Both the position numbers and the translations under genes were made by a program. The notes below the pieces were generated by a model. It was not told the DNA's origin and made no database searches. It worked only from the letters and a program-made list of their open reading frames with translations. DNA of 64,000 bases, from positions 18,110,635 to 18,174,634 of the forward strand of contig CM041294.1 of the NCBI GenBank assembly GCA_023052935.1, given 5' to 3'. Source of the stretch: Piezodorus guildinii (Eukaryota; Arthropoda; Insecta; Hemiptera; Pentatomidae). Positions 9,976 through 20,382 of this stretch are shown here, piece after piece (position 1 is the stretch's first letter; every line of letters starts with the position of its first letter).

Positions 9976-10894
9976 TTTTTTTTAAACATATTTATTGATA
10001 TTTACAACTGCATTAAATAAAAAGACATCTAGTAAATGCGATGGTAATATGTAAAACTGTCATGAAATAAATGTAGAGACATTACCCATTGGCAGCACTC
10101 TAAAAACACTCTAAACTAGAAGGTCCCGTGGCCATCTTCTTTTCAGACGCCTCGGAGAATTATCAGGGACTGAAGAGAAGCAAGGATTGAAACTACTGGA
10201 TTGTAGTGGGAATGGAGTTTTACATGGAAGGAATGGTACCTGGTTCGGGCTAAGTCAGCAACATATGGAATATTAAGGTCTTTACGAATGAGTGTGTTTG
10301 TGACAAAATAAGGAGCATTGAGGATTTTCCGAAGGATTTTGGATTGTAAGGATTGGATAAGAGAAGAATTTGATGGTTTAGTAGAGCCCCATAGCTCTAC
10401 TCCGTAAGTCCATATCGGTCTTATGATGGTCATATAAATGAGTCTTTTGTAGTTAAGTGGAAGGTTGGAGCGTCTGTCCAGTAAGTGTTGAAGTAGTCGA
10501 AAACGTCGGGCAGTTTCTTGTCGTTTAAGTCTTGTATGGGGATTCCAAGTTAGACGTTTGTCAAGGTGGAGTCCTAGGTATCGAATCTGTTCAACAGGGG
10601 CTAGTGGAGTGTCATTAAAGGATACTGTAGCGCAGGAAGTCATTGGTTTACGACGAAGGGTAAAGGTTATCTGGTGTGATTTGTTAATCCTTGTGAATTA
10701 ATTTTAATTCTCCAATTCTGGTACCATACTTCTAGGTCTTTGATGTGGGCTTGTAGGATATTTGAGGCAACAAATCGATCTTTATGAACTGATAACACGC
10801 AGGTGTCATCAACATAGGTAGAAAGGAATGTGTTAAGATGCGTTGGGATATCAGCTGTATAGACTGTATAAAGAACGGATCCTATGATGCTGCC
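9976..10894 (-). pseudogene. LINE A (jockey-like) 5'-truncated copy, longest of the family
   Basis: Minus strand: begins within the RT palm (GSVLYTVYTADIP, then YVDD at ~10810). It passes the ILQAHIKDLEVWYQNWRIKIN region, then a frameshift. A 166-codon open part (10143-10643) follows, with RYLGLHLDKRLTWNPH, RPIWTYGVELWGSTKPS and QSLQSKILRKILNAPYFV; its last ~13 residues depart from the family. The family 3' UTR ends at a T-run at 9976. The catalytic aspartates YVDD are present, but upstream fingers, palm and endonuclease are missing, so it is inactive. It lies just downstream of, and convergent with, the CCCH gene, and may supply its 3' end. Confidence 0.85.
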
Positions 10895-11599
10895 TTTTAA
10901 GTTTTAAAAACAGTATTCGTTTATTTAACTATTACAAATGATCTTAAGTTTCAAAAATAAATCATTTTTGCTCAATAGAGTTTTGTTGATAGCCTTTTAT
11001 TTTATGTAAAGTTAGGTATAAATACATACCTTAAGGCCCAAAGTATATAATGGTCTATTATGGGAGATGCGCTACAGATGTAATCATCTCCAGTAATTCT
11101 GAACTTATTCGCAGATTTGACTATGACTTATCTCAGTCTGGTGAGACACTCAACACGGACGTCAAAGTGATCACGGCAGCTGTGTTATTTATCTTTTTAG
11201 GGCCCAATTTGGGGATTCAAGCTGAAAAAAAAAAAAATATAAACCTAAAAGTCTCTTCGTAGCCCGAAATGACGAACTGTCAAATAGCACAACAACTCGT
11301 CAGTGGACGATACTCACTGAACAAGGGTTGTTCATGAACTGAAAAATGGTCCACGCGTGGAACTCCACGGGCAATTATTCCTTTAAATTGTGATGAAAAA
11401 ACTGACAACTTCGCCATTGCAGGCCAGGATCCATTCACCATTTCCAGATGTCCACCATCATACGCTTTTCCTCCTTTTACACAATGAAGATGGCCTGAAA
11501 TTTCCTGTTAGGGTTCAGGCACTAATATCTAAAGGATCCATCTAAATAATTTTGTATTAAAATTTTGACAGGTATAATGAATTAACTTCTTAATTTTAA
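10895..11599. other. Spacer with short unrecognised frame
   Basis: The stretch from 11040 to 11330 is somewhat GC-richer and has a 70-codon open frame (11050-11262) with no recognised motif. It ends in an A-run. Bases 10895-11030 and 11330-11599 show nothing. Confidence 0.3.
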
Positions 11600-12236
11600 T
11601 TAACGCCACTCATACCTGTTGAACAAATCCGATACCTAGAACTCCATCTTGACAAACGTCATACATGGAACCCTCACACGAGACTAAAACGACAAGAAAC
11701 TGCCCGTAGGTACCGATTACTACATCACTTACTAGACAAACGTTCAAAACTTCCAATTCACTACAAAAAGCTCATTTATATTACTGTCATCAGACCCATC
11801 TGGACATAAGGAATCGAGCTTTGGGGCTCTACTAAGCCATCTGATTCCTCCCGCATCCAATCCTTACAATCGAAAACCCTTCGCAAAATCCTGAATACTC
11901 CTTATTTTGTTACAAATCAACTCATTCATAATGACCTTAACATCCCATTTGTTGCGGACATAGCCCGTGAGAGATACTCCTATTTTCATTCTAAACTCCC
12001 TGCCCATACAAATCCACTTGTCCGCAACCTATCAACCTCACATATTCCTGACAACCCTCCAAGGCGATTGAAAAGAAGATGGCTTCGGGATCTACTTACT
12101 TAAATAAACACTACTACCGCTGGGTAGTTCCTTCACAAGCATTTTACGCCTTTTATTATAATTTATCAATTTTACTTATTGTATTTATGTAATATACAGT
12201 TGTAAAATTCAATAAAATATAAATAAAAAAAATTTA
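11600..12236 (+). pseudogene. LINE A 3' copy, almost open
   Basis: One frame from 11600 to the family stop at 12102 reads VEQIRYLELHLDKRHTWNPH, ETARRYRLLHHLLDKRSK, IELWGSTKPSD, NDLNIPFVADIARERYS and PPRRLKRRWLRDLLT. There is a single in-frame TAA at 11809, where other copies have TAT (tyrosine in WTYG). The 3' UTR ends TTGTAAAATTCAATAAAATATAAATA and an A-rich tail at ~12236. 5'-truncated after the RT palm, so non-functional, but little diverged. Confidence 0.85.
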
Positions 12237-13075
12237 ATTAAGCTTTTTGCAATTTTAACTAAACTCACCGTTATATTTATTCGTCACATACATATTTTAA
12301 ACCTTTGTATTTCATTTAAGCTTTTTATAAACTTAAAAGACAAAACTTTAAATTAATATTGATCCGGATCTGTTTTGTCAGCATTGATGGATACGAATAG
12401 TTGTTACCTTACCTACGTCTATAAGCCAGAAATCATTTTCATTTCATAGACCAATCATTGGAAGAGAAACTCTAAGAACTTACCCTAGTTTGGTTGGCAT
12501 ATCTAGGTTTTTATTATTCTTTTTCCTACTTTTTAATCAAGACATTTTTAAATTGAACTCAAGGAGAGCTACATCCCAATAAATATTTTTATCTTAGTTT
12601 CTACTTCTTCATTACAACACATAACTTCTCGAGTCCGAGCATAAAGGAAACTAAAAGATCATAAACCAAGACTGGTATTATAGAAGCGATACCTGGATTC
12701 GTCTAGACTTGGAGGTCCCTGAGGTATCGGCGTGGATAAGGTCGGGTTTACGATGCCCCTGCTTTATAGTCCCGCAGGTCCCGGGTGTAGCCTGCATCAC
12801 AAAGCCCCAGGCGCACTCCTTATTGTGGGTGATCTTCCATTCTAGGGATATCTCCCTTTGCATCAATTGCTAAGCTACCGGGACTTGAAACAGTGTTTGC
12901 AAAAATTATTTAAAAAAAAAATGTTTTAAAAAAAAGAGGAGAGAAATCGCACGGAAACGGACTTCTTCAATTTGGTCGATATTCATATTATCAGGTATCT
13001 TTTTTAACCATAATAATATCTTTATATATTTTTCATTTGATCATTCTTCTAGCTCTTTGCCTTAATCGTTACCCC
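12237..13075. other. Spacer with GC-elevated island at 12670-12880
   Basis: The island carries a 62-codon minus-strand frame (12678-12866) without recognisable motifs, in sharp contrast to the AT-rich surroundings. It may be a decayed element or an exon. I cannot assign it. Elsewhere nothing is seen. Confidence 0.25.
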
Positions 13076-13324
13076 TTCACTAAAATTCTTCGTAAGGGAA
13101 TGTCGTGATGCATTTTGAAGTGTAGGTTCATCACTCCCTACGCCTAATTTTGTGAGTGACCACCATTTGGCTGACGGGTCTCACATACACGAGGGAAAGG
13201 CTGTGAGTGATTCCCCATTTAATTACAGCCTTATAAAAGCCCCGCTGGGACAGAGATTCGAATTCATAACTTTTAGGCATGACTAGACTAAATGAGACTA
13301 GCGCGCTAGCCACGAGTTCCCCGT
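13076..13324 (-). mobile_element. tRNA-derived SINE, family C
   Basis: Minus strand: head GTGGCTAGCGCGCTAGTCTC (box A region) and GAATTCGAATCTCTG (box B region). The body follows with GAATCACTCACAGCC, GTGAGACCCGTCAGCCAAATGG and AGGGAGTGATGAACC. The same body occurs at 27630-27868 and 41776-42068, in both orientations. The 62- to 67-codon frames here are chance. Confidence 0.7.
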
Positions 13325-14085
13325 TAAAGAACATTTAGAAAATTGCAATTGTAGATAATATTGCTGTAGAAAGTATACATTAAATGGAAATTGTTTAAGT
13401 GAGTATTAAAAAACTGAGTCGAGATAAAATATAGTGATACCTCGGACACATACCTATTCTTGTAACAGAAAACCCTGCCCTTGTTACTTAACTCTAGCAC
13501 TATAACAGGCAAGACATAGTCATAATAATAAAAAAGAGATATATTCTTGATGTGGCACTTGGCTCAATTTATAACCTGCTTGATCCAAAAAATGAAATAA
13601 TACTTAATCCACTATGATTTTGTAGCTGCCGTAATTTACTTCTCGTGCATGAAAAAAAAAAAAAAATGAGTCAAAAGCCTAAAAGAATAAATCTTATTTT
13701 GAAGGGGTAAGATTTATAAAGAAAGTTAGCCCTGGACGTGCCTAACAAATCACCAGGACACCACTCTACTCCCTCTATAGCTTCCTGCGTCCTTGATTTT
13801 AAATTTCAAAGTAAACTGGCGTCCACAAATGTCCTTCGATTTTATTTGGTTTTGGCTTGGGCTAGGAACTATTCCTCAATACCATTCATTCATTATTTCC
13901 TTAACCAATGACGCTGCGTTGTGAACATGATATTTCTCATCGAAAAATAAAGTTTTTAACACTTCCTAGAAATTTGGTAGAAGGTGGTTTTCGCTCGAGT
14001 TCTATCGATTTTATATAATTCCAATCACTCAATACGAAAGAGAAAATTATATTTTTAACTATACTTAATAATATTTTTTACAAAC
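13325..14085. other. AT-rich spacer
   Basis: No coding or repeat signal that I recognise. A 14-nt A-run lies at ~13651. Confidence 0.4.
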
Positions 14086-14883
14086 TTTTTTTTTTTCTCT
14101 TTATATCTTTATTCACACCTGTCAGAAGCTGTCTGACAATCAGCAAATGTGTTGGACAAATGTGAGATCAGATATGGTAGGCATGGGGAAGTAGAGTGCC
14201 CAGCAGCACCCCTTCCAAAGCTTTAATTTGGCAGAGGAGGTCCCTCATCCAGCTTCGTTTTAGACTTCTTCTGACAGGCATTTAAGCTACTGACATGTCG
14301 TTAATCAGTCTATTGTCGTGTCCGTTAAGAATACTCTGAAAACGAGAACAGAATGTTCGTATATGTTGTTCAACTGCTGGTTGTTCCGTCCGAATGTAGG
14401 GTTCTGTTGTTTACGTACCAAGGAGCTGTCGTTATGAGCCTTAAAATTATTGCAGTTTTTTTATGTGAGTCTTTTTTGCTGAACCAAAAATCTGCAAAAC
14501 GTAAGCCATATTGGCTTAAGAAAGTACGTGTATGTATTACGTTTCTGTCTAATTTTTAACTTTGATGATTTTGATAAAAGAGAGCATAGTACTTTCAGTC
14601 AGTGATTGAAAGTCTGTCTTTAATCTTGACATGTTGGCCCCAAGTCATCCTTCAATCGAGTGTCAGTCCTAGGTAATGTACAGAGTCTGTCTGAGGAATT
14701 TGGTTGTTGTAGATAAAAATTGGTGGGCAAGTGTTTTGTCATAATGTGAACGTAACGTGTTTTGATTTGTCGTGATTTAAACGAATTTTCCAAAGATTAT
14801 CCCAGTTTTGTAGTAGCATTAAGTGATTCTGTAGAGTCAGAGTCAGTATGGGATCGCCGTTATTAAGATATACACAAATTATC
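14086..14883 (-). pseudogene. LINE B (jockey-like) 5'-truncated, decayed
   Basis: Minus strand with several shifts and stops: LQNHLMLLQNWDNLWKIRLN, DKSKHVTFTL, YLGLTLD, then an IRQKRN..T-FLKPIW equivalent, ILNGHDNRLINDM and SLKRSWMRDLL. The 3' end is a T-run at 14086. It matches the plus-strand LINE B at 30200-31170 block by block, but is much more diverged. A plus-strand LINE A copy starts within ~25 bp of its 5' break. Confidence 0.75.
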
Positions 14884-14899
14884 AATTTTAAAAATAGAC

Positions 14900-15188
14900 C
14901 TAAAACTTGGCCCGATCTAGATACCATTCCTTTCATGACAAACTCCATTCCCACCCTAATCCTCTTGTTTCAATACTTTCTTCCTCCTCAATTCCTGACA
15001 ATCCTCCGAGGCGTCTGAAAAGAAGATGGCCTCGAGACCTTCTAGTGTAGAAATGTTACAGGAGTGCTGCCATTGGGTAGTTCTTCTTCAAGTTTGTATC
15101 ACGCCATTTAACATTTGTCACATTTACTTGTTGTACCTTGAAGTACAGTTGTAAATTTCAATAAATGATGTTAAAAAAAAAAAAAAAA
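14900..15188 (+). pseudogene. LINE A 3' fragment with A16 tail
   Basis: Open from ARSRYHSFHDKLHSHPNP through PDNPPRRLKRRWPRDLLV to TAG (15049). Then comes the family 3' UTR, AATTTCAATAAATGATG and a 16-nt A tail at 15173-15188. The intact tail and clean coding end suggest a fairly recent, severely 5'-truncated insertion beside or into LINE B. Confidence 0.8.
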
Positions 15189-15357
15189 GATCTAAAACAA
15201 AAGTAATCAATTCAGGTAGAACATTAATGTGTATAAAGAAATTAACTTTTACTTTGGCTCAGTCAGGAGACAATTGGTCATGAACTGTTTTGAATATTTT
15301 AATATAGAAAGGAGTATGATTTTTTAATTAATTATATTAATATTGTTATTACAAGTA

Positions 15358-16219
15358 TTGGGTTGTGTCACATGAAATGTCCGTTTTCAAGGTGAAGGAT
15401 TTTTATTAAAAATACGATATGAAAACAAGATAATTTTATTCGAAGTATTTAAATTCTTTTCTACACATTTTCCCAACGTGACACCAACTTTTTTATCCCC
15501 GAACTGAAAAACTCTGATCTTTGATGTGAAACAAAATCTGAAAACGTACTTTTCACTTGATCATCATATTCAAAAAGGTTTTCCTTTGACGAAGTTGTCT
15601 AAATTTCTGAACAGATGGTAATCTGTTGAAAACCAGTCGGGAAAATATGGTGGGTGCGGAAGAACTTCGTAGCCCAGTTATTTCAATTTTTGCACGGTAT
15701 GTTTTGAAACATGGGGTCTTTCTGTCGTTCAGTAAGATCATGAGGTACCCATGTATCGATCTTTTTTTCTTTCCCAATGCACTTTAATTGTCTGGTTGGT
15801 GTTTCCTTCTACTGTATGTTTGAGGACATCGTTGTCAATTACGGACGAAAGTCTTCCTGGGGGCAAGATTTCCAAGTCGGTATCCCCAGCTGAAAACTTA
15901 GCAAACCAACGGCGAATGGTCCGTTCATTAACACTCCCTTCCCCAAACCCTTGCAAATATTTATAGCGGCCTCAGCTGCTGAACTTTAAACTCGTACAAA
16001 AATATTACTCGAAAATCACGTGTTTCCATGTTCAGATTAGGAGGTATACTAAAAAGTGGGTAATTAATTGGGAAGTTAATGTTTATAATACAAAGGTAGA
16101 GTATTAGTAACCGTTTACTTTACATATGTAAACATTCGGAAGAAAACAACAGAGACCTGCAAAATCCTTTATGTATTTCGAAAACTATAAAAACGGACAT
16201 TTCATGAGAAACAACCCAA
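15358..16219 (-). mobile_element. Deleted mariner element
   Basis: Flanked by TA on both sides. The 30-bp inverted termini begin TTGGGTTGTGTCACATGAAA (left) and TTGGGTTGTTTCTCATGAAA (right, reverse complement), 28 of 30 matching and both continuing TGTCCGTTTT. At 862 bp it is shorter than the ~1.3 kb of a full mariner. Coding remnants are on the minus strand. Confidence 0.9.
15440..16030 (-). pseudogene. Mariner transposase, internally deleted
   Basis: The N-terminal HTH is readable at 15956-15738 (GEGSVNERTIRRWFAKFSAG, DLEILPPGRLSSVIDNDVL, NTNQTIKVHWERKKDRYMG). After stops, the C-terminal part continues (YEVLPHPPYFPDW, TDYHLF, FFSSGIKKLVSRWEN). The segment containing the first catalytic aspartate is missing; the downstream LPHPPY-SPDL region, which carries the second catalytic D in the family, reads PDW. 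It cannot be active. Confidence 0.85.
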
Positions 16220-16429
16220 TATTTGATTATTAGATAAAGTAATAAATGATTTTTGAACATTTATTCGTAATTAACAATTCTTTTGATTTTATTAGCTGTA
16301 GACACACGCAATAATTCATCAGAAGCCTATTATTTTATTTTTTCCTCTTATAATATTTTATTATGTTTATCAGTTTCGATCAATATGTACATAGAGTAAA
16401 AATATTTCGTTTTCCGCTGGTATTACTGC

Positions 16430-16650
16430 TTCCATTGTAACGTCTCGGGCGTATATTTGTCTTAAATATGAAATTTCAGTTTAACAGGACTTACCGTTTC
16501 CACCCGGGAGTTACCACACACACAGACCTTCTTGCAGGACTTGGTTATTTGGACTCAGGGTGCCCTAAAATGTGTATTTCCTTTGAAAACTGGAATTCGA
16601 AAATTTTCACGATCGCAATACTTCCCCTTACTATATATAGTATGTGAAGG
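16430..16650 (+). repeat. R repeat, right-end fragment
   Basis: Starts GTAACGTCTCGGGCGTATAT. It contains CACCCGGGAGTTACCACACA, GGTTATTTGGACTCAGGG, GAAAATTTTCACGATCGCAA and CTTCCCCTTACTATATATAG. The palindrome CTTACTATATATAGTA(T)G is intact except for one base. 16220-16429 shows nothing. Confidence 0.65.
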
Positions 16651-16807
16651 TTAAAATATTGATAACAATTTATAATATTAATTCACTGCTTCTACATTCT
16701 CCTCTTCTACAAGTGACGCTCTTCAAAAACCGTTCCCAATAACTGCTCTCAGGTCGTCCCTCCACCTCAAGTACTTCATATGTCCCTTACCGTCCCGTAA
16801 GTTCACT

Positions 16808-16980
16808 TTTGTACTGGACTTGCCATACGGACATGCACACTTGCCTTTTTGCGGGACTTGGTTATTTAGTTTCAGGGGATCCTAAAATGTGTATTTCCGT
16901 CGAAAAATATAATTCTAAAATTTTCACAATCGTAACACCTTCCTTTACTATATATTTCGTATACAGGTAAGTTAAATAGT
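16808..16980 (+). repeat. R repeat, second right-end fragment
   Basis: CTTTTTGCGGGACTTGGTTA through TTCTAAAATTTTCACAATCG and TTTACTATATATTTCG, ending GGTAAGTTAA. It lies in direct orientation ~155 bp after the previous fragment, which suggests repeated insertion or duplication. Confidence 0.6.
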
Positions 16981-17352
16981 AAAAACGATTTCCATTTATG
17001 TAAAACTGAAAAATAAATGAATTTGAACGTAACTCAAAATTGAAATTCATCATACTGATATATGCAGAGACAATATTTTCCATGTCAACATTCTGTTAAA
17101 TCATCCCGGAACATTTCGGTTTAGATGATGGAAATTTTCATCATTTATAATTACCTTAACAACCTCCTCGGGTTAATTGGCAACCCTTAATTCACTTAAT
17201 ATTCATCCTCGAGACAAGGTGACAATTACCTCAAATTAGATGGGCCTTCATCGTTAGAGTTTATTCCCAGAAAGAGCGCTCAATGTTTTTGAAAAGAAAT
17301 CTTTAAATTTTTAACATAGACTATCACCAAAACAAATTTCCTTTAAATTATA
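16981..17352. promoter_or_regulatory. Candidate non-coding island rich in TAAT cores
   Basis: 17130-17260 is apparently unique sequence with many homeodomain-type cores (TATAATTACC, GTTAATTGGC, CTTAATTCAC, ACAATTACC) and a raised GC content. No ORF. Regulatory function is only a possibility. Confidence 0.2.
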
Positions 17353-18046
17353 AAAAATATAGTGCGGGCAACACACGACTTTCACTTACCTCCATTTTTA
17401 AAATCAATGAAAGAATTTTCAAAAACAGTTAGAGATAAAAATACGTGAAACTATTAAGGAATTAATTAAATTGAATTTATATAGAAACATGTGTTTCATT
17501 AAAAATCTATTATGTTATTATCTAAAATAATCAGTTATTTTTATGTTCATTTCATCACTCTCTATTAACTTTTAAAAGCTTGTGTATGAGATAATATTTT
17601 TTCTGAAATCTTTAGCTTCCCAACGGTATATCATACATGTATATTACTGCTCTTATGTTCAAAAACGAAAAATTGCATTAAAAAAATATGTTTTCTGTTT
17701 TCTCCTTTAGTTGGTTATCGAATTTGTTCAATTTATATATTTACCTGTTTTTCATCAGCGTTAACAACATAATTTAGTTATTATTATTGAATATACAAAA
17801 TTAAAGTTACTTTAGAGGGAGAAAATTTAAAATATCGGCATTTAAGCCCTGTCAGACCATTTTTATCCAAATAAAACCTAATCAAAATCGTCGGAACCGT
17901 TTTCGAGAAAATTGAAAAAATTCGATTTAATTAATTCTTTAATAGCTTCACGTATTTTTATCTTTAACTGAAATTTGAAAATTCATTCATTGATTCTAAG
18001 AACGGAGGTAAGTGAAAGTCGTTAGTTGCCCGCACCACATTTTTTT
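17353..18046. repeat. R repeat, foldback form with ~110-bp inverted ends
   Basis: The left end reads GTGCGGGCAACACACGACTT. The right end, reverse-complemented, reads GTGCGGGCAACTAACGACTT. The two continue to match for ~110 bp through GATAAAAATACGTGAA and AATTAATTAAAT. The middle is ordinary R body. Standard copies do not have this second left end, so this copy has gained an inverted terminus. Confidence 0.75.
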
Positions 18047-18671
18047 AACTTCTAGTTAAAAAGGAGAGTATTTTGCTCTTGGAAAGATGCCAATAAATCT
18101 AATTTATTAATAAATATATATTAAAACTCTGAAGTAAACGACCACAGTTTTTAACACTAATTTAGAACCGATGTTCCTCCAGAGTGATGAGAGGCATTCT
18201 TTTCCTAAATTACCCTCCTCGCTGGAGGAATGAAGTATCATCATATCTCAATACCGGCATCTGGAGCGGTTCCAGAGCGAACATCTACCAGCCTTATGAA
18301 AAAAGTTGAGGTGAATTGGAGGTTTGTCAATATGGCGGCAGATCAATCTCCAGGAGGTCATTAGCTTGACGGTAGCCGCACTGCGCCCTACAATAGTTAG
18401 TGCCTTCTTTCCCCAGCTGGGGTTCTTTCCCTTCTCCGAGCCAGCCTTCTTGTCGGTCCGGATCACCGGCTGCTTCTTACAGTTGTAGCTTACTCTGGCT
18501 TCTTTAGCTTGTTAACTGAATTCGATTCTAAGTTTAAATGTGCGGAACTAAAGAAAATTGTTTATCAGATAGCGACATCCGTCTTATCTACCATGCATGC
18601 TTCTAAATAAATAGAACAAAACATGTAGTAAAGAAATTTAAAAGAATAACTCAATTAATTTAAATAGAACA
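18047..18671. other. Spacer with GC-rich island and unrecognised minus-strand frame (18248-18500)
   Basis: The minus-strand frame is basic (KKQPVIRTDKKAGSEKGKNP, KKALTIVGRSAATVKLMTSW) and the island is clearly GC-rich relative to its flanks. It could be a piece of a LINE ORF1 or an exon. I see no diagnostic motif. Confidence 0.25.
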
Positions 18672-18925
18672 TGTGGGAGACACCTATGCTGTAGTGGCTA
18701 GCGTAACAACCTTCTACAGGAGGTCGCGGTCACAGGTTCGAACCTGGCAGGTGGCCTTAGGATTTTTAATGAGATAACATTCCATAATCCATAGTTACGC
18801 CGTCATTCGAAGGTAACGTAAAATAGTGGTCCCGAGCATCGCTAAACATCCCTATCCAAATTAAATTTGGATAGCAAAATTTAGGACTCCCAGTCTGATT
18901 ACAGGGTGAAAAATTAAATTAATGT
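18672..18925 (+). mobile_element. tRNA-derived SINE, family B (best-preserved head)
   Basis: Head GCTGTAGTGGCTAGCGTAAC with box B AGGTTCGAACCTGG at 18736-18749, then CCTTAGGATTTTTAATGAG, TTACGCCGTCATTCGAAGGT, AGTGGTCCCGAGC and TAGGACTCCCAGTCTGATTA. This copy anchors the family as tRNA-derived. Confidence 0.8.
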
Positions 18926-18929
18926 ATTG

Positions 18930-19501
18930 TGGATCCTCACACCAGACTAAAACGACAATAGACTGCCCGTAGATACCGACTACTACAACACTTACTCGAC
19001 AAACGTTCAAAACTTCCAATTCATTACAAAAATCTCATTTATATTACTGTCATCAGACCCATCTGGACATATGGAATCGAGCTTTGGGGCTCTACTAAGC
19101 CATCTAATTCCTCCCGTATCCAATCCAAAATCCTTCGCAAAATCCTAAATGCTCCTTATTTCGTCACAAATAAAATCATCCATAACCACCTTAATATCCC
19201 ATTTGCTGCAGACCTTTCTCGTACCAGATATACCACTTTTAATTCAAAACTCCCAGCCCATATAAGCCCTCTTGTCCGCAACCTATCAACCTCACATATT
19301 CCTGACAACCCTCCGAGGCGTTTGAAAAGAAGATGGCCTCGGAATCTACTTACTTAAATAAACATCGAAGTTCTAACGCTGGGTAGTTCCTTCAAAAGCC
19401 TTTCACGCCCTTTACTCTAATTCAACAGTTTTATGTTAATACAGTTTTATTGTATTTATGTTGACAGTTGTAAAATTCAATAAAATATGAATACAAAAAA
19501 A
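18930..19501 (+). pseudogene. LINE A 3' copy
   Basis: The frame runs from PHTRLKRQ to the family stop at 19357, with one in-frame TAG at ~18959 in place of GAA and a 9-bp deletion within QSLQSKILRK. It keeps IELWGSTKPSN, HLNIPFAADLSRTRY and PPRRLKRRWPRNLLT. The 3' UTR ends TTGTAAAATTCAATAAAATA and an A-rich tail at ~19501. Truncated just after the RT palm. Confidence 0.85.
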
Positions 19502-19600
19502 ATGTATTGTGAAAAAAAATAACAATTAAAAACAACTCTTTAGATTTATCGATGAAAAAAATATTTAAAAAAATATTTTATGTTGTCATATGGTGCAATA

Positions 19601-19782
19601 CAAATCTAACGCGCGCAACACACAACTATCACTTACCTCTGTTGTTAAAACCAATCTAAGAACTAACTAAGAAAGAAATGAAATATAGGGAAGAGAAAGA
19701 AAAATGGTTAATGAAATTTATAGTTACAATAGAAACGTGTGCTTCATTAAATAACCTATATTTCTGATAAATCTATCTATAT
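19601..19782 (+). repeat. R repeat, left part (continues at 25430)
   Basis: GCGCGCAACACACAACTATC and ACTTACCTCTGTTGTTAAAA through AAACGTGTGCTTCATTAAAT. The expected continuation (..AATCAGTTA..) is found at 25430 after the (TA)n tract and the gypsy element. The R copy is therefore split by ~5.6 kb. Confidence 0.65.
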
Positions 19783-19994
<212 letters not shown>

Positions 19995-20160
19995 AGTTAA
20001 GATCGCGAGTACTATGGTATTAAGCCTAATACCAGCTCTATTTATAAACAAGATGCCTTATGTACATATTAAGACGAAAAGTCAGTTGAGTTATCAGTCT
20101 ATACCAGTGTGTTTCTCGATCTCCCTTCTTAAATTAGACTGAATAGTGCACGTACGTAAC
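19995..20160 (+). repeat. 5' LTR
   Basis: Contains a near-palindrome (GGTATTAAGCCTAATACC, one mismatch) at 20016-20033, a TATA-like TTTATAAAC at ~20043, and GACGAAAAGTCAG where the 3' LTR has GACGAAATAAAGTCAG. The 3-nt loss removes the AATAAA signal from this copy. Confidence 0.95.
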
Positions 20161-20382
20161 TGGTGCCGAAACCGTGATCACGTGATCAGGATTAGAGACC
20201 GTTATTGTTTATTTATTTATTAATTTTTAATAAATTTATTTATTTATTTAAATCAACTTTAATATTTTTAATTTAAAAAAAAAAAAAAAAGAAAAAAAAA
20301 AATCAAAAAAAAAAAAAAAAAAATCAAAAAAAAAAAAAAAAAATCGTTTTTTTAAATACCGTTGAGCTAACGTAACTTCAAG
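20161..20382 (+). promoter_or_regulatory. PBS and A-rich leader
   Basis: TGGTGCCGAAACCG begins directly after the LTR and is the tRNA primer-binding site; the tRNA 3' end implied is CGGTTTCGGCACCA, which I do not assign to an amino acid. TGATCACGTGATCA, a perfect 14-bp palindrome, lies 1 bp later at 20175-20188. From 20275 the leader is almost all A (A16-G-A11-TC-A19-TC-A18-TC) until shortly before the gag ATG. Confidence 0.85.

Noticed and set aside
14086..15188. Twin-priming (5' inversion) of a single LINE A copy, because a minus-strand RT part abuts a plus-strand 3' end
   Set aside because: The minus part continues leftwards into its own 3' end (RSLKRSWMRDLL, T-run at 14086) and matches LINE B, not LINE A. 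It is two different elements side by side.
15751..15966. Plus-strand 71-codon frame in the mariner
   Set aside because: Antisense of the transposase HTH region, which reads clearly on the minus strand.
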